Shown here piece after piece: positions 8,400-17,091 of a stretch of DNA of 64,000 nucleotides. Numbering within the stretch: the first letter of the stretch is position 1; every line of letters begins with the position of its first letter. The DNA is taken from the NCBI GenBank assembly GCA_021818955.1, contig JAKASR010000003.1:248001-312000 (forward strand). The letters are read 5' to 3'. The stretch comes from Acidobacteriota bacterium (lineage in GTDB: Bacteria; Acidobacteriota; Terriglobia; Terriglobales; SCQP01). The notes beneath the pieces were generated by a model. It was not told the DNA's origin and searched no databases. It worked only from the letters and a program-made list of their open reading frames with translations. Made by a program: the position numbers and the translations under genes.

Positions 8400-8452
8400 C
8401 CGCCCGGCCCCGATACCCCCTCGGAATCGGTTTCGTTCTACAGTAAGAAGAT
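8400..8452. other. Spacer ahead of pckG
   Basis: The region between PIG-L (start 8099) and pckG (start 8453) is about 350 bp. Apart from the possible small frame at 8271-8399 it holds a near-duplicate of about 17 bases (TCGAGACTACGACATT at about 8163 and TCGAGACTGCGACATT at about 8191). This could be an operator pair for the divergent genes. No convincing sigma-70 boxes were found. Confidence 0.35.
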
Positions 8453-10288
8453 ATGGCCGTGGCCGAGATCAGCCGCATGGTGCAGCAACAGCCGCTGACG
8501 CGCAACCGTCACCTGTTGCGCTGGGTGGAAAAAATCGCCGAGCTAACCCGCCCGGCGGCGATTCATTGGGTGGATGGTTCGCAGGCGGAATACGACCGGC
8601 TGTGCGCCGAAATGGTCGAGCGCGGATCGCTGATCCGGCTCAACCCGCAGCTCTGGCCGGGCTGTTATTACGCCCGCTCCTCGCCCGACGACGTGGCGCG
8701 GGTGGAAGACCGCACCTTCGTCTGCTCGCTCTCGCGCGACGGCGCCGGACCGACCAACAACTGGGAAGAGCCTTACGCCATGCGGCGCAAGCTGCGCGAG
8801 CGCTTTGCCGGCTCCATGCGCGGCCGCACCCTCTACGTGCTGCCCTTCAGCATGGGCCCGCTGCACTCGCCCATGGCGCGCATCGGGGTGCAGTTGACCG
8901 ACTCGCCCTACGTCGTGATCAACATGCGCATCATGACCCGCATCGGCCGCGAAGTTTTCCAGGAAATCGATAAAGACGTGCGGCGCGTGGTCGCCTGCCT
9001 GCACAGCGTCGGCGCCCCCCTCGCCCCCGGCGAGCGCGATGCGCCCTGGCCCTGCAATCCGGAAAAATACATCGTGCATTTTCCCGAAACCCGGGAAATC
9101 TGGTCGTACGGCTCCGGCTACGGCGGCAACGCGCTGCTGGGCAAAAAAAGCCTGGGGCTGCGCATCGCCTCCAACATCGCCCGCGACGAGGGCTGGATGG
9201 CGGAGCACATGCTCATCGTCGGCGTCGAAGACCCGCGGGGCGAGCGCACCTACGTCGCCGCCGCCTTTCCCAGCGCCTGCGGCAAAACCAATTTCGCCAT
9301 GATGATTCCGCCCAAGGCCTTTCCGGGCTGGAAAATCTGGACGGTGGGCGACGATATCGCCTGGATGTGGCCCGGCGCCAACGGCCAATTGCGCGCCATC
9401 AATCCCGAACATGGCTTTTTCGGCGTGGCGCCCGGCACCTCGCTCGCCACCAATCCCAACGCCATGGCCTCGCTCTCGCGCAACACCATTTTCACCAACA
9501 CCGCGCTCACCCCCGAGGGCGGCGTCTGGTGGGAAGGCATGAGCGAGACGCCGCCGGCCGAGTGCCTCGACTGGCAAGGCCGGCCCTGGACGCCGGAAAT
9601 CGCCCGCCAGACCGGGGCGCGCGCCTCCCATCCCAACGCCCGCTTCACCGCGCCCGCGGCGCAATGCCCGGCCATCGATCCCCACTGGGAAGACCCCGAG
9701 GGCGTGCCCATCAGCGCCATCGTCTTCGGCGGCCGCCGCTCGCATACCATTCCGCTGGTTTTCCAGGGCTTCAATTGGAGCGCCGGCGTCTATGTCGGCG
9801 CCACCATGGGCTCGGAAACCACCGCCGCCGCCGCCGGCGCGGTCGGGCGCGTGCGCCGCGATCCCATGGCCATGCTGCCCTTTTGCGGCTATCACATGGG
9901 CGACTACTTCCGCCATTGGATCAAAATGCAGCGCAGCCTGTCGGTCACGCCCAAAATTTTTCACGTCAACTGGTTCCGCAAAGACGAGCAGGGCAAATTT
10001 CTCTGGCCCGGCTTTGGCGAGAACATGCGCGTGCTGCGCTGGATTGTCGATCGCGTCCACGGCCGCAGCCTGGCCAGGGAAACCCCCATCGGCTGGATGC
10101 CGGGCTACGAGGATATCGACTGGCACGGCCTGGAGTTTCCCCGCGAGCGCTTCGAGGCGCTCCAGTCCGTGGACCGCGCCGCCTGGCACGCCGAGGTGAT
10201 CAGCCATGAAGAACTGCTGATCGAGCTGCACGATCATTTGCCCTCGGAAATCATCTTCGAGCGCGAGTTGCTGATTTGCCGCCTGTAA
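8453..10288 (+). CDS. pckG: Phosphoenolpyruvate carboxykinase, GTP-dependent
   Basis: 611 residues, the usual length for the GTP enzyme (the ATP form is shorter and unrelated in its loops). It interconverts oxaloacetate plus GTP with phosphoenolpyruvate, CO2 and GDP in gluconeogenesis. The signature [13 protein letters not shown], the PEPCK-specific P-loop that includes the mobile active-site Cys, lies around residue 272-285. Substrate-binding segments such as [13 protein letters not shown] (near 95), [20 protein letters not shown] (near 130) and the C-terminal [20 protein letters not shown] with ENMRVL (near 510) are intact. The ATG is at the head of the family-typical N-terminus. It is transcribed alone, and the ANTAR regulator gene converges on its 3' end. 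Confidence 0.96.
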   Translation: MAVAEISRMVQQQPLTRNRHLLRWVEKIAELTRPAAIHWVDGSQAEYDRLCAEMVERGSLIRLNPQLWPGCYYARSSPDDVARVEDRTFVCSLSRDGAGPTNNWEEPYAMRRKLRERFAGSMRGRTLYVLPFSMGPLHSPMARIGVQLTDSPYVVINMRIMTRIGREVFQEIDKDVRRVVACLHSVGAPLAPGERDAPWPCNPEKYIVHFPETREIWSYGSGYGGNALLGKKSLGLRIASNIARDEGWMAEHMLIVGVEDPRGERTYVAAAFPSACGKTNFAMMIPPKAFPGWKIWTVGDDIAWMWPGANGQLRAINPEHGFFGVAPGTSLATNPNAMASLSRNTIFTNTALTPEGGVWWEGMSETPPAECLDWQGRPWTPEIARQTGARASHPNARFTAPAAQCPAIDPHWEDPEGVPISAIVFGGRRSHTIPLVFQGFNWSAGVYVGATMGSETTAAAAGAVGRVRRDPMAMLPFCGYHMGDYFRHWIKMQRSLSVTPKIFHVNWFRKDEQGKFLWPGFGENMRVLRWIVDRVHGRSLARETPIGWMPGYEDIDWHGLEFPRERFEALQSVDRAAWHAEVISHEELLIELHDHLPSEIIFERELLICRL

Positions 10289-10303
10289 GGAATTAAAAGC
10301 GGC

Positions 10304-10350
10304 GCCCCGCGCTTCGGTCTGCCGCCATGCAGACAATTTCCGCAATATTG
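10304..10350 (-). repeat. Remnant of the dispersed element after pckG
   Basis: CCCCGCGCTTCGGTCTGC here matches the internal CCCCGCGCTTCGGCCTGC of the inverted copy at 57837-58024 at all but one base, and CAATTTCCGCAATATTGCC nearby is a decayed form of the CAATTTC/GAAATTG palindrome. The copy lacks both ends. It lies in the convergent spacer between pckG and the ANTAR gene. Confidence 0.4.
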
Positions 10351-10376
10351 CCTGAAAATTCCCGCAACGGCCGTTT

Positions 10377-11528
10377 TCAGCTATTGGCCGCGCTGCCGCC
10401 GGAGGCCAACACCGCCTGCGCGGTGGCGGCCATGGGACGCCGCTGGCGGCGGCTTTCCGCCTGCAAGCGCCGGTAGGCTTCCTGTTCGCTGATCTGCCAT
10501 TGCCGCTGCAGCACGCCCTTGGCGCGCTCGATCAGCTTGCGCGCCGCCAGGGCTTCTTCCTGGTGCGCCGCCCGCCGGCGCCAGCTTTCCAGCCGCAGCC
10601 GGCCGGTAAGCAGGCCGGCGGCCAGCGAAAACGCCAGCCATTCGGCGCTGGCGGCGGCCAGGGGCGCGGCGAATTCCATGCCCAGCCAGCCTTCAAGCCC
10701 GGCCTCGGGGGCCAGCACCAGCCACGCCCGGCGCTCGCGCCGATGCAGGCCGGGCGGCAGCGCCGCGGCGGCTTCGGCGAAATCGGCGCCGGCGTCGCCC
10801 GCCGGCCAGGCGGAGGTTAGGGCTTCCCTGCCGGACAGCAAGCCGGCGGCGGCGCGCGCGGCGCCCGCCGCCTGCGCCAGGGTTTCGAGCCACACCGGCA
10901 TGGCCCGCGGGTGAAGCAGGCCGCCCTCGGGTTGCGCCTCCAACTGCGCTCGCAGTTTTTCCAGCCGCTGCCCGCCGCGCTCCCAAACTTCCGCCGCCTG
11001 TTGCCAGCCCAGGCGGGCCAAGGCCGCGCCGGCCATCATGCCCAGCGCGCTGACCGCCTTGATTTCCGCCGGCGAGTGCGCGTGCGGCTCGCGATGCTGC
11101 AGGTTGATGACGCCCCAGACACGGCTGCCATGCAAGATTGGCGCCGACAGCATGGCCTGGTAGCTGTCCTCCGGCAGGGTGGAATAAAACTTAAAACGCG
11201 GATCTTTCATGGCGTCGGCGGCAAGCGCCACCGGACGCCGCTGTTCGGCCACCCAGCCGGTTATGCCCTCGCCCAGCCGCATGCGCAGCCGCCCGACCTC
11301 GCCCGGATGGGCATTGGAGGATGCGCGCAATACCAGATCGCCGTCCGGCTCCTCGTATAAATAGACAAAACAGGCATCGGCGCGCGTGCCTTCCTGGCAG
11401 GTGTCCACCAGATCGTGCGCCAGCAGTTCGCGATCGTTCTGCCGGAACAGGCGCAGCGCGGCCGTATGCAACATATCCAGCAGTTCGGAATCCGCCGGGC
11501 TGGGAGGGGCAACGCGCGGGACATCCAT
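10377..11528 (-). CDS. GAF-ANTAR transcription antitermination regulator
   Basis: 383 residues. A GAF sensor domain covers about 15-185 (LVDTCQEGTRADACFVYLYE, then GEGITGWVAEQRRPVAL and WGVINLQHREPHAHS). The middle (about 200-310) looks like a second, weaker GAF-like region. The C-terminal 55 residues match ANTAR, an RNA-binding three-helix domain: ALAARKLIERAKGVLQRQW, then EAYRRLQAESRRQRRPMA. ANTAR proteins bind paired hexaloop hairpins in nascent RNA and prevent termination. The GAF part would sense a small molecule or act downstream of a kinase. No target leader with two hexaloop hairpins was found by eye nearby, so the regulated genes probably lie elsewhere. Confidence 0.85.
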   Translation of the reverse strand: MDVPRVAPPSPADSELLDMLHTAALRLFRQNDRELLAHDLVDTCQEGTRADACFVYLYEEPDGDLVLRASSNAHPGEVGRLRMRLGEGITGWVAEQRRPVALAADAMKDPRFKFYSTLPEDSYQAMLSAPILHGSRVWGVINLQHREPHAHSPAEIKAVSALGMMAGAALARLGWQQAAEVWERGGQRLEKLRAQLEAQPEGGLLHPRAMPVWLETLAQAAGAARAAAGLLSGREALTSAWPAGDAGADFAEAAAALPPGLHRRERRAWLVLAPEAGLEGWLGMEFAAPLAAASAEWLAFSLAAGLLTGRLRLESWRRRAAHQEEALAARKLIERAKGVLQRQWQISEQEAYRRLQAESRRQRRPMAATAQAVLASGGSAANS

Positions 11529-11654
11529 CTCCTGACTCTAAAAGCCGGCTCGCCGCCGCGTCCAATTCATTGTTTCAATGCGAAGGATAGCCGGCCCGCG
11601 CCGAGGCTCGATCGCTAATGATTTGAGATGGAGAGCATAGAAATTTTCTTTATA

Positions 11655-11690
11655 GCGGCTCGGCCGTTCAGGCTAAAAGCGGCGTTTAGG
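11655..11690 (-). repeat. Element right-end remnant at the ftsI 3' end
   Basis: GCGGCTCGGCCG at 11655-11666 and a second AAAAGCGGCG stretch just beyond it resemble the right end of the dispersed element. The ftsI stop codon (TAG in CGCCGCTTTTAG on the minus strand) lies in this sequence, so the last few ftsI codons may derive from it. Confidence 0.4.
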
Positions 11691-14039
11691 CCGGACGTGG
11701 CGGAATTGCTGGCGGCGCAACCGCTGGACACGCGGCCGCCGCCGCGTGGCGGCCGCCGCCCGGATGGTTGCCGAGGCCGGCACGGCGGCATTTGCTGTCG
11801 CCAGCGTGTTCCCGGCCGCGCTGGCGGCATCACTCGCCGGCGCCGGACGGCGGGAAAATTCGACGATGACCTGCTGGCCGGCGCGCACGCCGGCGCCCGG
11901 AGGCGGCGACTGGCGCCGCGCCAGCCCGCTGCCCAGCAGTCGCGGATCGAGTCCCAGCCGCTGGCAATCCGCCACCACCTGGCGCACCGATTTGCCGGTC
12001 CAATCGGGCAGACGCTCGCCGCCGGTATAGTCGAGCACGACGCTATCGCCGCCGCTCGCCCCCGCCGCCGCCCGCCCGCCGTTATCCAACCGGGCAAGCA
12101 GGATTTTGGCTTGCTCGGCCTCGCGGCGAAAAGCGCCGGGCGGGGTTACGAAGGTCCGCTTCGGCCCGCCATGCGGCGGCGCCGCCCCCCCGCCGGCTTC
12201 CGTGAAACCCGGCGCCAGCGGCAAATCGCGCGGCACTCCCATGTAGGGCAGTATGCGCTCCGCGATGTGGCGAAACACCGGCGCGCAAACCGTGCCGCCA
12301 TCATGCAAGCCAATCGGGTTTTCCAGCATCACCAGAATCACCACCGCGGGGTTGTTCAGCGGCGTTATGCCGCCAAACCAGGCCACATAGTGGTTGCGCG
12401 CGTAGACGTGCGCGCCGGGCATCACCATTTGCGCCGTGCCGGTCTTGCCGCCGGAGCTGTAGCCGGGCAGTTGCGCCTTGGGCGCCGTGCCGTCGAGCAC
12501 CACCTGCTCCATCATCAGCTTCATTTCTTCCGCCACCCGCGCGCTAACCACGCGCCGGCCCGCGGGCGGCGCGAACCGCCGGCGCCGCTCCGGCCGCGGC
12601 CCGGCAAAGCTCGAGAGCACCAATTGCGGCCGATGCTCCACCCCATCGTCGGCGATGGTGGCAAACAGCGAGGCCACCTGCAACGGCGTCGCCGCCACCT
12701 CCTGTCCCATGCTCAGCGCGCCAATCGACATGCCGCTCCACAGCCGCGGCGGGCGCAGGATGCCGGCCGACTCGCCCGGCAGCGGCACCCCCGTCCGCTG
12801 CCCAAACCCGTAGGCGCGAATGTAGCGGTACAGCCGCCGTGGGCCCAGCCGCAACCCCAGCTTGATTGCCCCCACGTCGCTCGATTGCGCCAGAATCTGC
12901 GTCACCGTCAGCTCGCCGAAAGGCTTATGGTCGTGAATGATCACCCCGCCCACCCGAATCGCTCCCATCTGGCAGTTGACGATCTGGCTGGGAGTGGCCA
13001 GGTGCTCGTTCAAGGCGGCGGAAAGCGTCACCAGCTTGAAGGTCGAGCCCGGCTCGAAGACATCGGAGACGGCCACATCCCCCAGCGCTTGCGGCGGCGC
13101 GCGATCGATATGGTTGGGGTTGAAATCCGGCGCGCTGGCCACCGCCAGCAACTCGCCATCCTGCGGGCGCTCGATCACCACCGCGCCGCGCATGGCGCGG
13201 GTTTTTTTCATGGCCTGGTCGAGCTGCTGTTGCGCGATGTATTGAATGTATTCATCCAGCGTCAACACATAACTGCGGCCGGGGTGCGGCGCCTGCTCGA
13301 TCAATTGCAACGGGCGGCCATGGGCATCCAGCTCGATCAGCTCCCGCCCGGGCCGCCCCGCCAGTTGGCGATTGAAGCTGAATTCCAGCCCGCCCAGGCC
13401 GTGGCCATCCATGCCGACATAGCCCAGCACCTGCGCCGCCAGCCGCTGCTTGGGATAAAAGCGCTTGCTTTCTTTCTGAAAGTAAATGCCGGGCAGGTGC
13501 AGCGCGCGCAGGCGGCGCGACTGGTCGGCGGTGATTTTCCGCGCCACCCAGCAGAAGCCGCGCGACGCGCCTAAACGCGCCCGCAGCTCGCGCGCATCCA
13601 GCCCCAGCACCGCCGCCAGGGCTCGGGCTTCGGCCCGGGGATGCGTGATCCGGCGCGGTATGGCGAAAACCGAATCGACCTGCAGGCTCATCGCCAGCGG
13701 ATGCAAATGGCGGTCAAAGATCAGCCCGCGCCGCGGCTGGACTTTTTCCAGGCGCGATTGCTGGCGGCGCGCCACCCGCTCCAGGAAATGATAGTCGAGC
13801 ACTTGCAGCGCAAACAGGCGTCCCCAGATCGCCAGCGCCCAGCCCAGCAGGCCAAATTGCAGCAGCCAAGTGCGCCGTAAGGCGCCGCCCGAACTGGCCC
13901 GCCGAAAGCCGCCGCGCGAGTTGGCCCGCCGGAAGGCGCCGCCCGAACTGGCCCGCCGTAAGCCGCCGCCCGAGCTGGCGCCGCCCGAGCCGCCGGCTCC
14001 GTCGCTTCCGTTTTGCGCCCGCCCATTCGCCGGTTGCAC
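11673..14039 (-). CDS. ftsI: Division-specific penicillin-binding protein (FtsI/PBP3) with PASTA domain
   Basis: 788 residues; transpeptidase that cross-links septal peptidoglycan. A long basic, disordered cytoplasmic tail (about 55 residues) precedes the single transmembrane helix (LLQFGLLGWALAIWGRLFAL). The dimerisation domain begins PRRGLIFDRHLHPLAMS. Catalytic motifs are complete: EPGSTFKLVTL near residue 330, SSDVGAIKLG near 384 and SGGKTGTAQMV near 530. One PASTA domain lies at about 700-760 (LPDWTGKSVRQVVADCQRLG), followed by an Ala/Arg-rich end. The tail is built from four 27-bp tandem repeats (13873-13980), encoding 9-residue units of the ASSGGALRR type. It is fourth in mraZ-rsmH-ftsL-ftsI. 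The usual next genes murE and murF do not follow. Confidence 0.92.
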   Translation of the reverse strand: MQPANGRAQNGSDGAGGSGGASSGGGLRRASSGGAFRRANSRGGFRRASSGGALRRTWLLQFGLLGWALAIWGRLFALQVLDYHFLERVARRQQSRLEKVQPRRGLIFDRHLHPLAMSLQVDSVFAIPRRITHPRAEARALAAVLGLDARELRARLGASRGFCWVARKITADQSRRLRALHLPGIYFQKESKRFYPKQRLAAQVLGYVGMDGHGLGGLEFSFNRQLAGRPGRELIELDAHGRPLQLIEQAPHPGRSYVLTLDEYIQYIAQQQLDQAMKKTRAMRGAVVIERPQDGELLAVASAPDFNPNHIDRAPPQALGDVAVSDVFEPGSTFKLVTLSAALNEHLATPSQIVNCQMGAIRVGGVIIHDHKPFGELTVTQILAQSSDVGAIKLGLRLGPRRLYRYIRAYGFGQRTGVPLPGESAGILRPPRLWSGMSIGALSMGQEVAATPLQVASLFATIADDGVEHRPQLVLSSFAGPRPERRRRFAPPAGRRVVSARVAEEMKLMMEQVVLDGTAPKAQLPGYSSGGKTGTAQMVMPGAHVYARNHYVAWFGGITPLNNPAVVILVMLENPIGLHDGGTVCAPVFRHIAERILPYMGVPRDLPLAPGFTEAGGGAAPPHGGPKRTFVTPPGAFRREAEQAKILLARLDNGGRAAAGASGGDSVVLDYTGGERLPDWTGKSVRQVVADCQRLGLDPRLLGSGLARRQSPPPGAGVRAGQQVIVEFSRRPAPASDAASAAGNTLATANAAVPASATIRAAAATRRRPRVQRLRRQQFRHVRPKRRF
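13873..13980. repeat. Four 27-bp tandem repeats in the ftsI N-terminal tail
   Basis: Four consecutive 27-bp units start at 13873, 13900, 13927 and 13954. On the coding strand they specify nine-residue units of consensus A-S-S-G-G-X-X-R-R. The units keep the reading frame and differ mainly at a few positions, as expected for an expanding in-frame minisatellite. The resulting tail is strongly basic and lies on the cytoplasmic side. Confidence 0.85.
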
Positions 14040-14108
14040 GGGTATTGTCAGGCCTCGCGATAACTTTTCTTCAGCCGTCGGCTCGGAGACTTTGCCGGCC
14101 AGGCCGCG

Positions 14109-14507
14109 TTAATAGCGCAGCGGCCGCCGCGCTTCCGCCAGCACCGGAGCGCCCGTGCTCGCCGGCGGCGCATTCAAGGGAATCACCTGGCCCGGCAGCG
14201 GCGAGCGCAGCCCCAGCTCGCTTTCCGAGACGTTGTAGATGCGCACCGGGTCGCGCAGCGAGGCCTGTTCCAGGCGCAGCGCGCGGTTCCAGCCGCGCAA
14301 GCCGTTTTCCTGCCGCCGCAGCGCCGCCGTGGCATAGCCCAGGCGGACGATCTGAAACCGCTGCCAGCCATAGCCCAGCATCAAGACCATCGCCAGCGCC
14401 GCGCCAATCACCACCCCGGCCAACTCGCGTTGCCGGCGCGGATCGGCCTTGCGGCGCAGCCGCGAGTTGTCAATCTTCTGTACCACGTCGATATCCATCA
14501 TCCCCAC
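14109..14507 (-). CDS. ftsL: Cell division protein FtsL-like
   Basis: About 130 residues with the FtsL layout: a short basic cytoplasmic N-terminus, one transmembrane helix at about 29-46 (LAGVVIGAALAMVLMLGY) and a coiled-coil-prone extracytoplasmic segment (LGYATAALRRQENGLRGWNR with LRLEQASLRDPVRI). FtsL scaffolds the FtsQBL complex that activates FtsWI. Sequence conservation is always low in this family; identification rests mainly on topology and position between rsmH and ftsI. Its start overlaps the 3' end of rsmH by up to 38 bp; ATG codons at 14501 or 14498 (MMDIDVVQKIDN) would shorten the overlap. Confidence 0.75.
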   Translation of the reverse strand: MGMMDIDVVQKIDNSRLRRKADPRRQRELAGVVIGAALAMVLMLGYGWQRFQIVRLGYATAALRRQENGLRGWNRALRLEQASLRDPVRIYNVSESELGLRSPLPGQVIPLNAPPASTGAPVLAEARRPLRY

Positions 14508-15432
14508 CTCCCGGCGCCATCCGCTCCAAACCCCGCAGCCGCGCGCTGCGGGCGCGCGGGTTGCGCTCGATTTCCTCCGCCGCCGGCCGCAGCGGATGCG
14601 GCGTCAGCACCCGAAAACGCGCGCGGTCGGCGCCGCGAAACGCCTGCTTCACCCGCCGGTCTTCCAGCGAATGAAAGGCAATCACCGCCGCTTTGCCGCC
14701 CGGCGCCAGCAGCCCGGGCAACTGCTCCAGCCATCGCTCCAAGTCTTCCAATTCGGAGTTGACGTAAATGCGCAAGGCTTGAAAGGTGCGCGTCGCCGGA
14801 TGCAGCCGCCCCGCGCGGCGGGACGTTTTCATCGGCCGGGACGCGGCGGCTACTACCCGCGCCAGTTCGGCGCTGGTGCGTAGCGGCCGCGCCCGAACGA
14901 TGGCTCTGGCGATTCTCCGCGACCTCCTTTCCTCTCCGAATTGGTAAATCAAGTCGGCCAACTCGCGTTCGCCGAATTGATTGACCACCTGCTCCGCCGT
15001 CAGCGCCTGCCGTGGATCCATGCGCATATCCAGCGGCGCGTCGGCGAGAAAACTGAAGCCGCGCTCCGGCGCGGCCAACTGCATCGAGCTCAAGCCCAAA
15101 TCGGCAAGCGCGGCCTCCAGCGCGGCAATGCCCCGCTGCCGCAATGCCGCGCCGGCTTCGGCAAAACTGGCCTGCACCAGCTCGATCCGCGGCCAATCCC
15201 CGGCCAATTCCGGCGGCGGCTGCAACCGTTCCGCCGCCAGCGCCAGCGCCGCCGGATCTTTGTCGAATCCGATCAAACGGCCGCGCGCGCCCAGGCGCGC
15301 CGCCAGCAGCCGCGCATGCCCGCCCGCGCCCACCGTAAAATCCGCCACCGTCCCGCCCGCGGGCGGCGCCAGCAGCTCCAGCGCTTCCGCCGCCATCACC
15401 GGCGCGTGCGGCTCGCGCTCGCGCGGCGCCAT
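14470..15432 (-). CDS. rsmH: 16S rRNA (cytosine-1402-N4) methyltransferase RsmH
   Basis: 320 residues. It methylates N4 of C1402 in the ribosomal P-site of 16S rRNA using S-adenosylmethionine. The N-terminus EPHAPVMAAEALELL is the family's HxPVLxxE-type opening. The SAM-binding loop is DFTVGAGGHARLLAARLG with acidic FDKDPAAL after it. The RsmH-specific insertion carries ALADLGLSSMQLAAPERGFS and PLDMRMDP, and the later EERRSRRIARAIV and ALRIYVNSELEDL and AFHSLEDRRVKQ segments are all present. The gene is second in the division cluster after mraZ, with a short gap. Confidence 0.95.
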   Translation of the reverse strand: MAPREREPHAPVMAAEALELLAPPAGGTVADFTVGAGGHARLLAARLGARGRLIGFDKDPAALALAAERLQPPPELAGDWPRIELVQASFAEAGAALRQRGIAALEAALADLGLSSMQLAAPERGFSFLADAPLDMRMDPRQALTAEQVVNQFGERELADLIYQFGEERRSRRIARAIVRARPLRTSAELARVVAAASRPMKTSRRAGRLHPATRTFQALRIYVNSELEDLERWLEQLPGLLAPGGKAAVIAFHSLEDRRVKQAFRGADRARFRVLTPHPLRPAAEEIERNPRARSARLRGLERMAPGGGDDGYRRGTED

Positions 15433-15504
15433 CGCTGCCCTCTTCGCCCGCTAATGTCGGGGCGGATACTGCCGGATTGGCGGTGGCTTGGGGCATGTGC
15501 GGCA

Positions 15505-15945
15505 TCAAATGCCTAAATCCGATAACGCCTGCTTGTCCTCGTCCGTAAACGGCTTGGCCTGCATTTCGGCCAGCAGCCGCTCGTTATTCCAAACCTCCAG
15601 ATATCGCGTGTTGCCCATCACCGCCACGTTGCCCTTGATCTCGGCCGCTTCGCGCAGCACCGCCGGAATCAGCACCCGCCCCTGCGCGTCCATCTCCGCC
15701 GTCTGGCCGTAGTAGTTGGTGCGCCGCAATAGCTTTTCCCGCACCGGATTCATGCTCGGCAGCGCCGCCAGCTTGTCTTCGATCTTTCGCCATTCGTCCA
15801 TGGGATAAATCCGCGCGTTTTGCCCCTCGAACGAGGTGATGTAAAACTTCCCGCCGGGATAGCTCCGGTCCAGCTCGGCGCGGAACTCCACCGGCAGCTT
15901 GAGACGCCCTTTTTCGTCAACCCGCGCTGGACAATTCCCTCGCAA
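15505..15945 (-). CDS. mraZ: MraZ, DNA-binding regulator of the division cluster
   Basis: 146 residues with two tandem AbrB-like MraZ domains: RGNCPARVDEKGRLKLP near the N-terminus and GQTAEMDAQGRVLIPAVLRE near 85-105, each with the DxxGR core. MraZ is an oligomeric repressor that binds repeated boxes upstream of its own operon. A TTG at 15945 is preferred as start because it gives the canonical M-R-G-N opening and has GAGG six bases upstream; the in-frame TTG at 15951 would overlap that ribosome site. The target array lies upstream at 15991-16030. Confidence 0.93.
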   Translation of the reverse strand: MRGNCPARVDEKGRLKLPVEFRAELDRSYPGGKFYITSFEGQNARIYPMDEWRKIEDKLAALPSMNPVREKLLRRTNYYGQTAEMDAQGRVLIPAVLREAAEIKGNVAVMGNTRYLEVWNNERLLAEMQAKPFTDEDKQALSDLGI

Positions 15946-15990
15946 TCGCAACCTCGCCCGGGGTTAACACCGGGCCACTTCCACGGCTAA

Positions 15991-16030
15991 ATTTTGCCAC
16001 TTTTAGCCATTAAAATCCACTCACGCCCAC
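15991..16030 (-). promoter_or_regulatory. MraZ-box array, four units at 10-bp spacing
   Basis: On the minus strand four 10-bp units follow each other without gaps, each starting GTGG or ATGG: GTGGGCGTGA, GTGGATTTTA, ATGGCTAAAA and GTGGCAAAAT. This matches the known MraZ operator plan of short G-rich repeats in register with the DNA helix. It lies 46 bp upstream of the mraZ start, where an autoregulatory site is expected. Confidence 0.8.
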
Positions 16031-16097
16031 CATCATGTGGGCAGGTACTTACTTTGTCAAGAGGGAAAATTAAAAATTTATTGTGATTTATTCGCTT

Positions 16098-17048
16098 TTA
16101 GGCTGGCTCAGGCGGAGGAGCCGGCGATGGGGCCGTGGCGCGGGATTTCAGTTCAGGATAGCGGATGGCGGGGTAAGTCCGGTGAAAGACCAGGAAGAGA
16201 GCGCCCAGAATGACGAAGACCAGCAGGCTGCCCTCCGGGCCGACGCCGCCGCCGGTCAGCCAGGCGGGGCCGTGAATGCCGGGATGGAGCAGGGCGCCGG
16301 TGGAGCGGGCGCCGCTGTCGGGCACTCCATAAATAAAGGATTCGGCGTAATCCCAGCCGGCGTGTACGCCCAGCGCAAAGCCAAGATTGCCGGTGCGGCG
16401 CACGGTAAAGGCGAAAAACAGCCCCGCCAGCCCGGCCGAGAGCGCGCCCACAATGTCTTCCCCGCGGTTGCCCAGGTGAATGGCGCCAAAGAAAAAGGAG
16501 GAAAGCAAGGCCGCCGGCCAGAACCCCATGCCGGTGGCGAAGGTATAAAGCAGGTAGCCGCGGAAAAAGAACTCTTCAAAGCCGGCGACTAAAAGAAACG
16601 CCGCCGCCCAAACCAGGGCGTAATACGCGATCTCCGCGCCATGCGCCGACAGCGCGCCAAAGCTGTAAACCCCGGCCAGGCGCAGCCCGCCCAGCAGCGC
16701 CGACATCGCCGCCAGCCCCCAGAACGCGCCAACCCGGAAATTGCGGCCAAAGTTTGCGGTCACCGGAGCGATGTAGCCGCGCCACGCGCGCCGCTCTATA
16801 CGGCTCAGGAGCCAGGCGGCCAGCAGCGCGGCGGGCAGGAAAATGCCCTCGCCCATAAATACCGTCGCCGGAGGAATCAGCGCCCCGGCCGGATGCGGAG
16901 CCAGATGCAGCCAATACATCGCCAGCACCATCGGGATGGCGATAAGCAGCGTCAAGACCACAAACAGCAACGCCCGCCAGCCGGCGCGCGCGCCCTGGGG
17001 CCCGGCAAAAATTCGCACCAGCGGAGCCTTGATCTTTTCTTCCGGCAT
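16098..17048 (-). CDS. CPBP-family intramembrane glutamic endopeptidase
   Basis: 316 residues, with about eight predicted transmembrane helices. The Abi/CPBP active-site motifs are complete: FEEFFFRGYLLYTF near residue 157 (EExxxR), FFFGAIHLGNRG near 190 (FxxxH) and LGVHAGWDYAESF near 225 (HxxxD/N). Rce1-like members cleave CAAX proteins in eukaryotes; bacterial members act in peptide or anti-sigma processing, mostly with unknown substrates. The C-terminus is Pro/Ala-rich. It is monocistronic, and its stop lies just beyond the mra promoter region, in the same direction as mraZ. Confidence 0.87.
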   Translation of the reverse strand: MPEEKIKAPLVRIFAGPQGARAGWRALLFVVLTLLIAIPMVLAMYWLHLAPHPAGALIPPATVFMGEGIFLPAALLAAWLLSRIERRAWRGYIAPVTANFGRNFRVGAFWGLAAMSALLGGLRLAGVYSFGALSAHGAEIAYYALVWAAAFLLVAGFEEFFFRGYLLYTFATGMGFWPAALLSSFFFGAIHLGNRGEDIVGALSAGLAGLFFAFTVRRTGNLGFALGVHAGWDYAESFIYGVPDSGARSTGALLHPGIHGPAWLTGGGVGPEGSLLVFVILGALFLVFHRTYPAIRYPELKSRATAPSPAPPPEPA

Positions 17049-17091
17049 GAACGTTTTTAGTCACCTTTCGATGGAAATTGCAGGATGCCTT

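Noticed and set aside
8543-10345. A 600-codon open frame antisense to pckG
   Set aside because: It mirrors the high-GC third codon positions of pckG, has no ribosome site and a His/Gly/Ala/Asp-rich composition typical of antisense shadows.
10377-11528. Element hairpins as ANTAR target RNAs
   Set aside because: ANTAR targets have paired six-base loops with fixed A and G positions; the element hairpins have three- or four-base loops.
11628-13574. A 648-codon open frame antisense to ftsI
   Set aside because: Arg/His/Pro-rich shadow of a gene with complete catalytic motifs on the other strand.
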